DNA from: Peromyscus leucopus
Taxonomy: Eukaryota; Chordata; Mammalia; Rodentia; Cricetidae
Length of the DNA: 64,000 nucleotides
Direction: 5' to 3'
Assembly (NCBI RefSeq): GCF_004664715.2
Contig: NC_051074.1
Coordinates: forward strand, 16,841,678 to 16,905,677
The notes beneath the pieces were generated by a model that was given only the letters and a program-made list of their open reading frames with translations, did no database searches and was not told the DNA's origin. Position numbers and translations under genes: made by a program. This document shows positions 34,916 through 46,800 of the stretch, piece by piece; positions within the stretch are counted from its first letter, which is position 1; each line of letters starts with the position of its first letter.

Positions 34916-36041
34916 TCAATCCGTTCCTTCTCATTGCTGGCCCTTTTTTCCTTTCATTTTCTATTCTCCTATGTGAAAATTAGTTCCACAAATGAGGGGG
35001 TTTTGTTTGTTGCGCATTTCTTCTTCTTCTGCTGTTGTTGTTGGTTTCCGTATTTAAGTGTCAGTTTCCACTGATCCGTAGAATGACCCAAAAACTAGTG
35101 AAGGATAAATGCTGTGTCCAGTGATGATCCAAGTGTTGTGCTAAAGAGCATGCTTGGGAGAATCAAGAAGTTCCCAACAAGAAAGATTGGAACTTATCAC
35201 AAGTGAAGCCCTGGACAGACACTTTTAAATTTATTGTCCTAATAATTTTTATTCAAAATATTCAAACTTGTTCAAAGTTAGAACAGAACACTATCATTTC
35301 CCATTTGCCCTTTTGTAGCTCAGAAAAATCCCAATTTTTCAATAGTGAAATTAACAGGAAAAAGGGGGCAAAACAAAAACCCCTGAAGATTAAAAAAAAA
35401 TGTTATTTAGGGGAAGAGATTAAGTCAATTTTAAAAAAACTTTGTTCTGACAAGAAAAAGAGATTTCAAATGGATAGAGTTACTGTAGAACAGTTTCAGG
35501 AGAGATACATTTGGTATGGGTTACTAAATAAAACCAAGATCATGAATACTTCCTACAAAGTTTCTGGAGAATGTTGCTACTGTTACAGGTTGCATTGCTT
35601 TTCTTGTGTTCTGGGTAACACAATATGAGAAATCAACATCTTTATTGGTAGGCATTTAAGCTGAGCAGCTTAAATGTTACCCAGAGTAGTAAACTCAGAA
35701 ATTTATGTGAATTACTCATAAAATGAATAGTAATTCTTCCATATGACCCAAGGGGAGTGTACCAAAAAACTCAAGTGTCAGTGGAATACTAAAACACTCA
35801 TTCAGATCCATCTCAACTGGCACATTGATTTCTTCATTCAACAATTATTTATTGAAGACCCATTAGAGATTAGATACTCTTCTTTTTGTTAAAGGTGTAA
35901 CAGATAAAAAAAATACAGTTGTGATTACTGGATTTAGAAAATTTAATTTCAGGCATAATGTGCAATGTATTTAACTGCTCTATAATCAATATACTTAACT
36001 CAAGAGTAATTGTCAAAAAAAAACACATGTTAGGTGTTAAT
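34916..36041. other. Unassigned DNA with one 141-codon open frame
   Basis: A plus-strand frame at 35203-35628 encodes a lysine-rich 141-residue sequence with no motif I recognise. A frame this long can arise by chance in 64 kb. There is no splice or promoter evidence, so I do not call it a gene. Confidence 0.35.
36036..36041. repeat. Left TSD (gttaat)
   Basis: Identical to 36407-36412, flush with both ends of the LTR. Confidence 0.75.
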
Positions 36042-36406
36042 TGCTGTGGATGTCACTCTATATAAATAAAACACTGATGGCCAGTGACCAGGCAGGAAGT
36101 ATAGGCGGGACAAAGAGAGAGGAGAATTGGGGAAACAGAAAGAAGGAGGAGAGATACTACAGCCACCGCGAGGAGAAGCAACATGAAAAGATGCCCGTAA
36201 GCCACCAGCCATGTGGCAAGGTATAGATTTATAAAAATGGGTTAATTTAAGATATAAGAACAGTTAACAAGAAGCCTGCCACGGCCATACAGTTTGTATA
36301 CAATATAAGTCTCTGTGTTTACTTGGTTGGGTCCGAGCGGCTGTGGGACTGGCAGGTGACAAAGATTTGTCCTGACTATGGGCAAGGCAAGAAAACTCCA
36401 ACTACA
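36042..36406 (+). mobile_element. Solo LTR, class II (ERVK-like), with 6-bp TSD
   Basis: A 365-bp segment from 'tgctgtggatgtcactc' to '...aaaactccaactaca' is flanked by a perfect 'gttaat' on both sides (36036-36041 and 36407-36412). A 6-bp duplication and TG...CA ends fit class II endogenous retroviruses. It holds 'ctatataaataaaac' near the 5' end and the motif series 'ccaggcaggaagtataggcggga', 'gtggcaaggtatagattta', 'gggttaatttaag' and 'taagaagcctgcc'. I recall this series as an abundant cricetid LTR; a link to the mys family is possible from the length only. No internal viral genes adjoin it. Confidence 0.75.
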
Positions 36407-36639
36407 GTTAATAAATATTACATGTGCCTTTTCTTCTTTAAATTTTGTTATATAAAGCCTTGAAACCTAAAAGTCTCTTTTTCATTAAGATAAGTTACAG
36501 AGAAATATCTGGAATCTGTAATGAATTACAATTAATTGAAGAATGAAGTAATTGAAAAAATACACTAATGAGAGCCTGATAACGCAAAGGAGAAAGAGCA
36601 AGCAATGATTAAATAACAAATGCTTTCTTTTTCCTGAGA

Positions 36640-36821
36640 CAGAATCTCACTTCTTTGTTTGTTTATCTTTTTGTTTTTCAATCCCAACCATCTCCTCTCA
36701 GGTCTTCCCCTGACCCCCATCCACTCCTCCTCTGTTTCTTTTCCAAATGGTATGGCCTCCCATGGAGGCCAGACATACCTGGAACTCAGTGATCCACCTT
36801 CCTCTGCCTCCTAAGTACTGC
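36640..36821. mobile_element. L1 3'UTR-like and B1 fragments, mixed
   Basis: 'gagacagaatctcac' (about 36637-36651) and 'tacctggaactcagtgatccaccttcctctgcctcctaagtactgcc' (36775-36822) look like pieces of an antisense B1. Between them lies C-rich text ending 'atggcctcccatgg', like an antisense L1 3'UTR. The simplest reading is an L1 fragment inside, or fused to, a B1. Confidence 0.45.
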
Positions 36822-37022
36822 CTAAGACTAGGCCCTCTGCATGCGGGAGATAGTTGTGTAGCTTGGCCAGTTTGAGGGGTCCCTGGCAATGAGATCAGGA
36901 TCTATCCCTGGTGCATGAGTTGGCTTTCGCGATTATTCTGACTCCTTGCTCACCCTTGATGCAGGAGGGAGGGGCTTGGTTCTGCCTCAGCTAAATGTAC
37001 CAGACTTGGTTGACCTTCCATG
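36822..37022 (+). mobile_element. L1 3'UTR fragment, plus strand
   Basis: 'aagactaggccctctgcatgcggg', 'tagttgtgtagcttgg', 'ggtccctggcaatgag', 'ggatctatccctggtgcatgag' and 'ggaggggcttggttctgcctcagctaaatgtaccagac' match the older L1 3'UTR also seen at 49437-49620. It stops abruptly with no A tail and joins an inverted L1 5' piece. Confidence 0.65.
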
Positions 37023-37510
37023 GGCAGCCTTATCCTCCACTTCTTTAAGGGAATTTTTCTTTTCCTCTTTAAGGGCCTCCATCATCTTCATAAAGTTATT
37101 TTTAAGGTCATTTTCTTCTGCTTCTTATACATTGGGGTGTTCAGGTCCTCCTGTTGTAGAACCACTAGTTTCCGGTACTGCCATATTGCTGTTTTGTTGT
37201 TGAGTGTATTCTTACACTATGGTCTCCTCATCTTTTCCTTCAGTCAGAGAGGTGGGGCCTGTGCCTTAGGGGGTGCCTCTTCCTCCAGGTACAGGCGGGG
37301 GCTTTTGGCTCTGGTGATCGCTGATGCATCAGGAGATGTTTGGGGTATGAGGAGGCTGCTGCCAGGTTTCTGGGGCCTTGATGGGTGGAGGCAAGCCACG
37401 GGATGTGCCCCTGGATTCTAGGGCGTTGAAAGCAGGGCTGTCCAGCTGGGAGCCCAGACATTCATGCCCTCCTCCAGGTGCAGGTGGTTCCTGTGGTCTT
37501 ATAGGAATCT
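37023..37510 (-). mobile_element. Inverted L1 5'UTR and ORF1 start
   Basis: On the minus strand an ATG at 37184 opens MAVPETSGSTTGGPEHPNV, then a TAA stop, followed in frame by EAEENDLKNNFMKMMEALKE and EEKKNSLKEVE. This is an L1 ORF1 N-terminus of a different, older subfamily than the copy at 15-21 kb. The sequence upstream to about 37510 would be its GC-richer 5'UTR. The frames called on the plus strand here are antisense artefacts. Confidence 0.65.
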
Positions 37511-38498
37511 TAAAAGAAAGAAAGAAGACACAATTTGAAGTACCACTGAGCTGTATTACAGTAGCTTTAATAAGGCCTTAGTGGATAGAAGAAGACAGGA
37601 GAAGATGAACTGGGCAGTCATGCTCTCACCGCAGGTGTACTCTTTTAGAATAAGAAAGGAAAAAGCAGGCCCCTTTCCTGGCATCTCCAAACTCTAGCCA
37701 TGGAAGATTGAGGAGCACTTATGCTTAAATACTTCTGGCATCTCTATCATCCAGAAAGAACAAAGTTGTACATGAGTCCAGAAGATTTCTGGTTTAGTTA
37801 AGATTTTTTTTTTCATTTTTCAGAGTAGATTTGATCCTAAAACTGTCCAGTCCACTTGTATCTCTGTTCTCATCAGGAGAACACAGTATGCTATTTTTTT
37901 AAGAAGCATCATCACACTATTCCCCAAAACTGTTATCCTGTTTCATTTGTTTTAGAAGTGTGGCCATTTTGAGGTAGGACCTTATTTGGAGGTATTGATG
38001 ATGCATGACATATTTCAAAATAACAATAGTGATAGTAGATTTTAATCATGAATACTTTGTAAGTTCTTAAGGTAATGTATATATATTAGCTAGCCTGATT
38101 CAATTATTGAATTATTCCACAATGTACCAAAATATTCCATGTACCCAAAATATCAAATTGTGTCAACTAATTATACAATTATTTACACTGAAAGTTTAAC
38201 AAAGAAAATATATACTCAAAAGCCAGGAGTGATGGACAATTTTGCTGTGGAGTGATTGGATAGAAATAAGGAGATAATACATAATGAATCAAGATTCCTA
38301 AGAAGTGAAGAAAGGGTTAAACCTTGGATTTCAGTGGGTTTTAATTGAAGAGACAGGTTTTAAATTTTATAATGAAAATTTATACTATCTATTTGGATTA
38401 TTGGCTCAAGGCTCTGAAGAAGAATTCAAGTCTCTAAAGTCAGACAATTTTGTCATCAAGTGTGACATAATCCCTAGTGGTAACTGAAAAAAATTCTG
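37511..38498. other. Unassigned DNA
   Basis: No gene or nameable repeat seen; AT-rich. Confidence 0.4.
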
Positions 38499-38815
38499 TT
38501 TGGGAGGCATCCAGGCAGTGGGAACAGGTCCTATGCTCAGTGCATGAGTTGGCTGTTTAAAACCTGGGGCTTATGCAGGGAAGCTTGGCTCAGCCTGGGA
38601 GAAGGGGAATGGACCTGCCTGGACTGAGTCTACCAGGTTGATCTCAGTCCTCGGGAAGGCTTTGCTCTGGAGGAAGTGGGAATGGAGGGTGTGCTGGGGG
38701 GAAGGGGAGGGGACCGGGAGGAGGGAGAACAAGGGAATCCGTGGCGATTATGTAGAATTAAATTATATTGTAAAATAAAATAAAATAAAATTTAAAGAAA
38801 ATTTCAAATACAAAA
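38499..38815 (+). mobile_element. 5'-truncated young L1 3' end
   Basis: Starts 'tgtttgggaggcatccaggc', continues 'tgcatgagttggctgttt', 'aatggacctgcctggactgagtctacca' and a G-rich tract (about 38675-38735), then 'gtagaattaaattatattgtaaaataaaataaaataaaa'. Same family as 14697-15045. No clear TSD. Confidence 0.85.
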
Positions 38816-39062
38816 GATAATTTTTTGCCAACTAGAAAATGATATCAGATATCATAAATAATGTTCCTCTCTATATGTTCTTCATATTCCCTATTATTTT
38901 TAATATGGTCAGTAACATAGAGAGGAATAAAGTTATATATTTACACAATAAATGTATGAATAAGTGTAAAATAATCTAGATAACAGTGTTCTTGATCAGC
39001 ACCACAGTGCTAAATCTTCCATTGCTCCTCAGAATAGTGTTCTTCCATCTACTTCCTAAATC

Positions 39063-39113
39063 TTGCTCCTTCCTTCCTTCCTTCCTTCCTTCCTTCCTTC
39101 CTTCCTTCCTTTT

Positions 39114-39173
<60 letters not shown>

Positions 39174-39174
39174 T
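39063..39174 (+). repeat. (CCTT)n(CTTT)n pyrimidine microsatellite
   Basis: About 11 CCTT units followed by about 16 CTTT units. The long plus-strand frames across it are repeat artefacts. Confidence 0.95.
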
Positions 39175-40728
39175 TCATTTCCTTTGTTAAATCTTCTAAA
39201 TACACATTTGCCACTTTAAATACCCAAACACAATATGTTTTTGGTTATGTTATAATTCACAATGTGGAAGTATCTAAATACTATTCTTCAATCACACATT
39301 TGTTTTTGCACGATGCTGTGGAACTTCTTCATTGGGTGTGCTTTCTTTCGTGTCTCTATCTTAATGTGAATGCAGGATGTCATTCCTTAGCAACTTCCTG
39401 CATGGCTTTCCCAGTGAAATTAATTTTTATCTGTGGGTTTTAAAGAAGGTAGAAATTTTGATTCAGAACTCTTAGGGCATGTAAGAAGTCATTTTCTTAA
39501 TCATTACATAAAATACAAGAAATATTTTGCTTACAAATTATTGGAACATTTGAACTTACTGTTAACTCCTTATTTGGAATTCCATAAATCCAGTCTAGGA
39601 TTAGAGGCAGCCAGTGGTGGGAAATTACAAATTCACATATTATGAAAAGAATATGAAAGGAATAGCAAAAGAAATCATAATAAAATAAAAAGGGAAGGTG
39701 CCTCTTGAAAGAGCTATCGGGCTGAATGTAGGTGTGACCTGGAAATCAATCCTCAAACTATGGTAACCGAAGCCTTTCAGTGGGAGCTAGCTGGTGTCAG
39801 TAAAGCTATTGAAAGGATGGTTCACTGTGTGAGCTATTGAAAAGGAAGTATAAAACTTAGAAGAAAAGGGAGAGCTATGTGGGGGATCTCAGAGTATTTG
39901 TGATAAAATTTACAATTTAAAAATTAATTATATATTACAAAGATAGTTTAGGAGGCAACACACTTCCAAGCCAAGGAAGTTAAAAAATCTAACAGTCTCT
40001 CAACCTCACTTTCATCCAAGGGCAAGAGGAAGGAATCAATGAAAATTATGGTATCCTTTTGTTTTATACAATCTGAAATAATTCTATCCAATCACACTTT
40101 GTTCTATATAATGAATGTAGAATAAAAAATGAAAATGAAAGCTTGCATTCAAATTTATTATGCAATAATTATATCATAATTTTGTGGAGAAAAACAATTA
40201 GGCAATCAAATAAAGAGTTTTAGTGATTTGGTGTGCTCTTTGTCCAGGACCCAAATGGGAGCAGTTATTTACCCTTCACCCTGGGAAAAGATTTGTTCAT
40301 GTTCAAACTGCACTCACACATGGGTGATGAAGACCCCAAATGTCTGCAAGTACCAAACAGATGGTGTTTCCATGCAGTCCCCTAAAAATTGGCAGTTGGG
40401 CTCAGCTGATTCATACTTGAGCACAAAAGGTTTGTTTCTGAGGACATTGCTCCCAGAAGAATGTGTCAGCTATGCCCAGGCAAGTTCCCTTTGCTAGGAT
40501 ACAATATCACAGGCCCCTCTACGACTTGCCACCAGCTGAACCTTCTACTGCATACTGCCAGCCTCTGTTGAATACTGTGGCAACTCCCTGGCAGTCAAGT
40601 GTTAGTTTTTGTTTCTTCAAAATGATTACAGAGGCTAGTCTTCCATTTGATTTCTACATTCGTCTATATTCACCATGTTTTCTTTTCTTACATAGTGTGA
40701 AGGTATAATTTACATGCTAATGTTAAAA
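39175..40728. other. Unassigned DNA
   Basis: No named repeat. The part 40220-40600 is less AT-rich and carries an 89-codon plus frame (40228-40497) with many Cys and Ser but no recognised domain. It is not called as a gene. Confidence 0.4.
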
Positions 40729-40739
40729 CATATCGTGAT

Positions 40740-40882
40740 GGGGCTGGAGAAACGGCACAGTGGTTAAGAGTACTTGCTGCTCTTCCAGAGGACCCAGGTT
40801 CAATTCCCAGCACCCACATGGCAGCTAACATCCTCACAAAACATATATGCAATGTGCATGAAATAAAAATAAATAAATAGAC
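40740..40882 (+). repeat. B2-type SINE with TSD, internally deleted
   Basis: Head 'gggctggagaaacggcacagtggttaagagtacttgctgctcttccagaggacccaggttcaattcccagcacccacatggcagcta' contains the tRNA-like A and B boxes. The rest of the body is mostly missing, and it runs quickly into 'gaaataaaaataaataaatag'. The flanks 'catatcgtgat' (40729-40739) and 'catatcatgat' (40883-40893) are an 11-bp target-site duplication with one mismatch. Confidence 0.85.
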
Positions 40883-41064
40883 CATATCATGATAAATTTT
40901 TGTAACTATTTTAATTTGCTATTCAGTAAGTCACTAGTCGAGCCATGTATTTCTCCACTCATTAGACATGAAAGGACTCTTGAAATTTACTCTTGTAAGA
41001 CTATAACTCATTTGTTAAACAAGGCTTTGAATCAAGAAAATTGTCACATACTTCAGGTGATAGT

Positions 41065-41065
41065 G

Positions 41066-41161
<96 letters not shown>
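41065..41161 (+). repeat. (GT)13(GA)36 compound microsatellite
   Basis: GT tract 41065-41090 running directly into a pure GA tract to 41161. Confidence 0.95.
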
Positions 41162-41164
<3 letters not shown>

Positions 41165-42137
41165 GGCAATTTGGGAAGTAGTGAGCTAGGCTATGAAAAG
41201 CTATAAGGAAAAGTTTGGAAGATACATGCAGCTAAAATTAACTATGTCTTCCAGCTCTTTGTGCTACAATGTGTGAAAACATCATCTTGAAAATGAACAG
41301 CCTTGCAGCTGGTTTATGAATTGCATACACTCAAGCCAATACCAATTACAAAGAAAACAGACTACCCTCTCTTTCTTCCTGGTGCTGCTTTTACTTAAAT
41401 AGTCCTGTACATGGACTGATGCCAGCCTTCCTGCCCTAGGGCTTGTTCGGTGCACTCACAGATGTCTGGCTCTGATTACACGCATATACAGCAGCTCTAA
41501 TGCCAGCCTCAGTCTGGGGAGTTCATTGACATCACAATGAAGCAGAAAAGCTAGAATGATCAGATGAAACAGGTTTAGGATGGGCTTTACTAATGTAAAA
41601 ATAGATATTAATATTGGTTTTCCTGAGAAGATTCTTGTGTAAAGGATCGATTCATCATTGTAACATACATTGGTAGCAGAAAAAAATGACAAAGTATCAG
41701 AAGAACGATTGGTAATGGCAACAGAGAAAAGATTCTATTAATCTGATGTTGATGGGGAATGATCTTGACACATATGTTAATTTTACAGATAACTGAAGCT
41801 TAAATTTCTAAGCACTAAAATGAACCATTCTTGTAGAAAAATCTCCGAAATGTATTACACACATTTATGCATTCTAGAGCAGAATGAGTTTGATGTAATT
41901 TTAGCTTTCCATTAAATCTCCAAGTATCTGTCTCTAAGATTGTCAGTCTGTTCTGTAATGTGGTGATACAGATGGAAACTGCAGCAGGGAGACTGGTCCA
42001 CATTCAACTGCTCCTCAGCTTTCCTGTTACAACCGCTGTAGCTTTTATCATTTTGTTGGTATCTAATAAAGATTTGTTCTAATTTACTTTTACATTTGTT
42101 TCTAAACTGTGAGAAACAAGATAACAAGCCTTACTAG

Positions 42138-42141
<4 letters not shown>
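41162..42141. other. Unassigned DNA
   Basis: No gene or repeat named. The segment 41390-41560 is relatively GC-balanced and free of repeat features. Confidence 0.4.
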
Positions 42142-42203
<62 letters not shown>

Positions 42204-42241
42204 TCTCCCTCCCTCCCTCCCTCCCTCCCTCTCTCTCTCTC
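42142..42241 (+). repeat. (CT)n(CCCT)n pyrimidine microsatellite
   Basis: About 28 CT units, short interruption, five or six CCCT units, then CT again. Confidence 0.95.
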
Positions 42242-42242
42242 C

Positions 42243-42316
42243 GGCTGGGGGTTGAACTCAGGCCCTTGGACTTGTAAATTCATCATTCTACTCCTGAGCT
42301 ATAATCATAGCCTCAT
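42243..42316 (-). repeat. ID/B4-type SINE fragment
   Basis: 'ctgggggttgaactcaggcccttggacttg...tctactcctgagctataatcatagcc' is the antisense of an ID-like SINE head. The CT tract just left of it would be the expanded tail on the minus strand. Confidence 0.55.
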
Positions 42317-45105
42317 TAGCATTAAAAGAAAACTTTAATTGTTTATTTTATTCAAAGTCTAATATTTTTAGAGTACTATGTACACATTCTACTGTATAAT
42401 TATACATCATGTATTTTTTGCATTTTTCACCCTTTCCATTTTTTGAAAATAGAAAGTAAAACCTGTATTTAAACATCAAACCAGATGTGTTAAAATATAA
42501 AATTTCAAATGGTGAGGTTCTACTATGGGTCACAAATTTCAAATTAAACTAGACACCCAAAAAAAGGTGACAGTTTTCACATTTGATAGATGAAGGAAAT
42601 AAAACTCAAATCATAGGAACTTCTCCTGTATAATAAGTAGCAGTGCCAAGACTTGAAATTTTGTCTCTACGAATTTAATAACCTAGGAATATTTTATTAT
42701 ACCTCTTTCTCTCCGTGACTGCCATTACCTTTCCTGTGTGTCTACCTCCCATATAACACACACAACAGCGTATGCAAAGTGGTGCCAAAAAGATGATGTA
42801 ATCATACAGAGTGACAGTGCTTGGGGAAGCTGACCTGGACCTCATTTCCTTTCACTGCTGGATTGTCCAACGTCACTTGAAAATCCAAGCTCTCATTCAA
42901 TGGCTCTCCAATTGTATACACTGGATTTTTTCATAGCATAATTTTGTAGAATTAAGGTGGCCAGAAAACTGGAAAGTGTAATCAGGAGTCACTGACTTCC
43001 TTGGGGGCATTTACCTACCCCGTTGGTTGATGACTTATTAATTTGGGGAGGGTGAAAAAGAAAGCTCATACAAGAGCAATAGAGTAGGTAGAAAGAAAAC
43101 AGCAGGGTCATATGTGTAGCTGCCATGTGCATGCAGTGAAGCTTGTAAGGTCTGACTGGGTGACGTTATATGGGTGTTGAGGAGTTAACTCTAAGCATTG
43201 TGCTCCAGGAAGCTTCCTGTGGCAAGGCACCTCAAGTAGGCAATGCAAGGCAAGGCACATGAGAAAGAGAAAAACCAAAATGGAAAACAAACTCATTACT
43301 AAAAAGAGTGATGTTAATGTGATGGATAGAAATGATTCTAGTAAAAGAAAAGTCCAAAAATATTCATCACCAAGTATGAATATTCCAAAATTGATGAAAG
43401 TTTCTTCAGATTTAATTTGTCTGCCCTCTTTATGGTATGTGTGTATATGTAGGTTTTTTTTTCTTTTGAAATATTAAGTATAATGGTTAAAATATTTGGT
43501 ATGCAACAGTTGTCATTTGTATATAAAATTCAAATGTGGGCTTTTCCAAAATCATTTAAAACAAGTTCTACAATAGCTTTGTTAAGTTATGCAAATCACC
43601 TGGCATATCAACCATTTTGATTTTTCTAATGGTTTTGTTTTCAAAATCAGAGCAAGAAATACATGTTATACAATACTCAATACCAGGTACATGAAGAGTC
43701 TGAAAAAATTCTCTCATTTCAAATAAAATAAGTTTTTCTTGGTTTGACCTGATATTCAAACAATATTTCTAGGATCACAAATAAGAAAGCCATCAAATGA
43801 GAGAATGGTGGTGTAGTCTGGGGGGTACTCACAGCTGCTGAACTTTTCCTTTAGACATGTGATGTTCAGTGACTCTTCATTTCACATTTGGTTGAGATTC
43901 CTAGCATCCATCTGAGTCACAGAATGTACTAGGTCTGTAATTAGTTGGATATACTGTGCAATCACAGTAGATAGTATCAAGATTTGATAATTACCTATTG
44001 TTATGCTCACATGTTCTTGCAAGAAGACAAAGCTCTCTACAGAAGACACAATAAACACTGCTCATAAAACAATGGAAATAAGATATTAATCAAACATATT
44101 CTAATGCCTCTAGTGAAAGAATGATATGAATAATAAAGTGATTAATGGGAGACAACAAGCTTTTGAATAGTTGTCAGCATTTGTATGCATCATGCTTGGA
44201 TAATTTAATGAATTAAAATATCCTCTATGAAAGCCCTGAAGCCAGAATTATCTTCAGCAGGGTCACACCTGATTTTCAAGACTATCCAAGTTGTGTGCTA
44301 ATTCTTGGAATTGGTATGCAAGCCCGTGTTGTGGATTTAATGTTCACTGCATAACTGAAGCCTCGACATTAAAACATCACAACCTAGTGGCGTTTTAGTG
44401 AAATGCTAGACAGACAATGTCAGTTTTGATTGAGTTCTTCTTCTATCAGAGGCAATTTAGCACATGCCAAGTTACCTAAACAACAACAACAAAATCCTTG
44501 TCACCCTGGCTGTAATGAAATCTCGGGAGAAAAGCTCTAGAGAGAAAACAGGAGATAATACAGAACAAGTTTATCAGAGAAACGTCAAGGAGGTACCCAT
44601 GATTGGGAAAGGACATTCTTCTTCTACATAATCTGTGAGCCAGGCAGAACACACTGCCAAAGAAGATAACTTAATAATAATGAATCCAGTTGCTTCCTTG
44701 CAAGAGATATGCCAGTATTAAAATAGTGTCTGGCAGCCAAGTACTGAAAACATGGGAGCACATTAAAACTGGCCATAAAAACAGTAAATGGTCTTAGAGA
44801 GGCATTTAAGGAGACAAGCAACTGCATCTAAAGTGCCATATGTTAAAACAAGTATTTTAGTGGGCATGGAAGGGAGTCTAATTGCCTCCAGTGGAGGTAA
44901 CTGGCTCTGAATTGGACCTAAGGGAAGGGACAGGACATAAAGGAAGAAAGGGATTTGAGAATCCAGTTTCTCTGCTTGTTCAGCATTCCTTGTTTAAAAC
45001 TTTTTATGGCTATCCTCAATTTTGCTGTTACATTTCTGTAGCTCTGGGTGTTCTGAAATGTACAGGAGCGTAAATGTTAGGTCAGGATGGAACCTGTTCT
45101 CTCAT

Positions 45106-45108
<3 letters not shown>
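42317..45108. other. Unassigned DNA
   Basis: About 2.8 kb with no SINE, LINE, LTR or exon that I can name. Confidence 0.4.

Positions 45109-45152
<44 letters not shown>
45109..45152 (+). repeat. A44 homopolymer
   Basis: An uninterrupted run of 44 A. It may be the tail of a retrocopy, but the 230 bp upstream match no family I know and contain no AATAAA. Confidence 0.95.
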
Positions 45153-45155
<3 letters not shown>

Positions 45156-46800
45156 CATTAAGTACACATGCTTGTAGTATTAATAGAGAGATGTTGCCTA
45201 GAGATGAATGCAAGCATACGAGAAAGAGAAAAAGGTTCTCCCAAGTTTTCCCCATGTTGACATTTTCTGAGATGTTTATATGTTTCTAATTCATTAGCTT
45301 CCACTGATTTCTACCCATTTTGTAAAAATGATATTTGAGGAATAATGTTGGAAATGTTGAATATTGGAAAAATTTTAATGTCTCCTTGCACTAATTGAAA
45401 ACTGACCCTGGTACTGTCTGCCATGCCTAGTCTAAACCCCATTATATTTTTTTAAAATGTTTAAAACTAAGATTTCACTGTTATGCAACCTCATCTCACT
45501 GGGATTCAAGCACATGTTCTCACTGCTCACTCCCACTAACATCCCTTCTCCCAAACAAGCAAGTGAAACACAAACTTCCCTCTTATTGATTATCATTTCA
45601 TTTGATTATACCATCCAAAACCTTACCCATCACTGTGTGGAATGACAACCATTACCTGACATATGTGTATTTCTTAGCACTACCTTAACCCCTGCTTCAC
45701 AATTTCCCTTCTGAATCCATGGTTCTTAACTGACTTGGATAATGCCTATGTCAGGAAATCTTCATTTCATGGTGATGTTCAACTAGCCAGTCTACCTTAG
45801 ACATCTTGGAGAAGCACACAAAGCAAAATTCCTTCCACTTCCATGTCTCCAGTCACAGATGTTTCACTCTCTACCATGCCTGCTCTTGTCACCCCCTGTC
45901 TCTGTTTCAATGCCCATTCCCTGTCTCCTGACTGCTTACCACCTTTTGGTTCTCTGATTCTTCCATGCAGTACATGTTGGGCTGAAACTCCTCACAGTTT
46001 CCATGTTATCATGCATCTTCTTGCAATCGCTGTCTTTTATCATCTATAGTTTGAGCTCCCTAACCCTCCAGTAAACAACTGTATGCTCCGCCTCTAGGCT
46101 TCCGGAAGAAGACTACCAGAAAATAATGCTTTAATTCAAGTTGCTAAAGGTAAAAATGTGTATTATTTCTTAGCTTCTTACTGTTTTTTTTATAGTCTCT
46201 TGATTCCATTCTGTAATCTTTTCAGAAACACAGCAGTCTGAGAATTCAAACTTAAATATAGATTCAGTTTGCCTTCTCTGCTTGTATCTCAAACTCAAAT
46301 GCTTAACTAGCTTAAGCTGATTTTTTTCCCGTTGTAACTATCAAATTAAAAAAAATACGGTCTATTTCTATATTTCCCTACCTAAACACATCAACTTTTC
46401 CATATCTCACTTAATATGTCTTTACTCCCAATGGGCACTGCAAATGCTGTTTATAACTTTACCCAGTAGTTCCTTTTATTATTTTTGTGCTCTGTGCTTC
46501 ACTTCTTGTTATTCTCATCTCCGATCTCTTGTTCAGTGTTTCAGAGTGTTTCTTCTCCACCTTTTGACTAGTTAATATAATTCTTGAACTGTGTCCTCCT
46601 ATAGAGAAGAAATTTCATTCTGCTATAGTACTCTATCTTCTCTCCCACAAACTTCATAGGCTGAAATAATGTTATAATGCATTCTTCTCCTGACAAATTA
46701 ATCTAATGCTTTATAGATAGATAAACATTCTTTTGAATATTTTAGTAATTTCTAATTAATTTTAGTGATACTACATCCCTATATTTTCAAAAATTAAACT
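45153..46800. other. Unassigned DNA
   Basis: Pyrimidine-rich in parts (45820-46080). No named repeat or gene. Confidence 0.4.

Noticed and set aside
39063..39174. Tandem repeats considered as a CRISPR-like array
   Set aside because: Simple tetranucleotide microsatellite with no spacers; this is vertebrate DNA. The same applies to 30760-30835 and 54449-54520.
38986..39443. Phe/Leu/Ser-rich frames suggesting a membrane protein
   Set aside because: They run through the (CCTT)n(CTTT)n microsatellite.
40228..40497. 89-codon Cys/Ser-rich frame as a possible exon
   Set aside because: No domain, no convincing splice sites judged by eye and no homology I recognise; left as unassigned.
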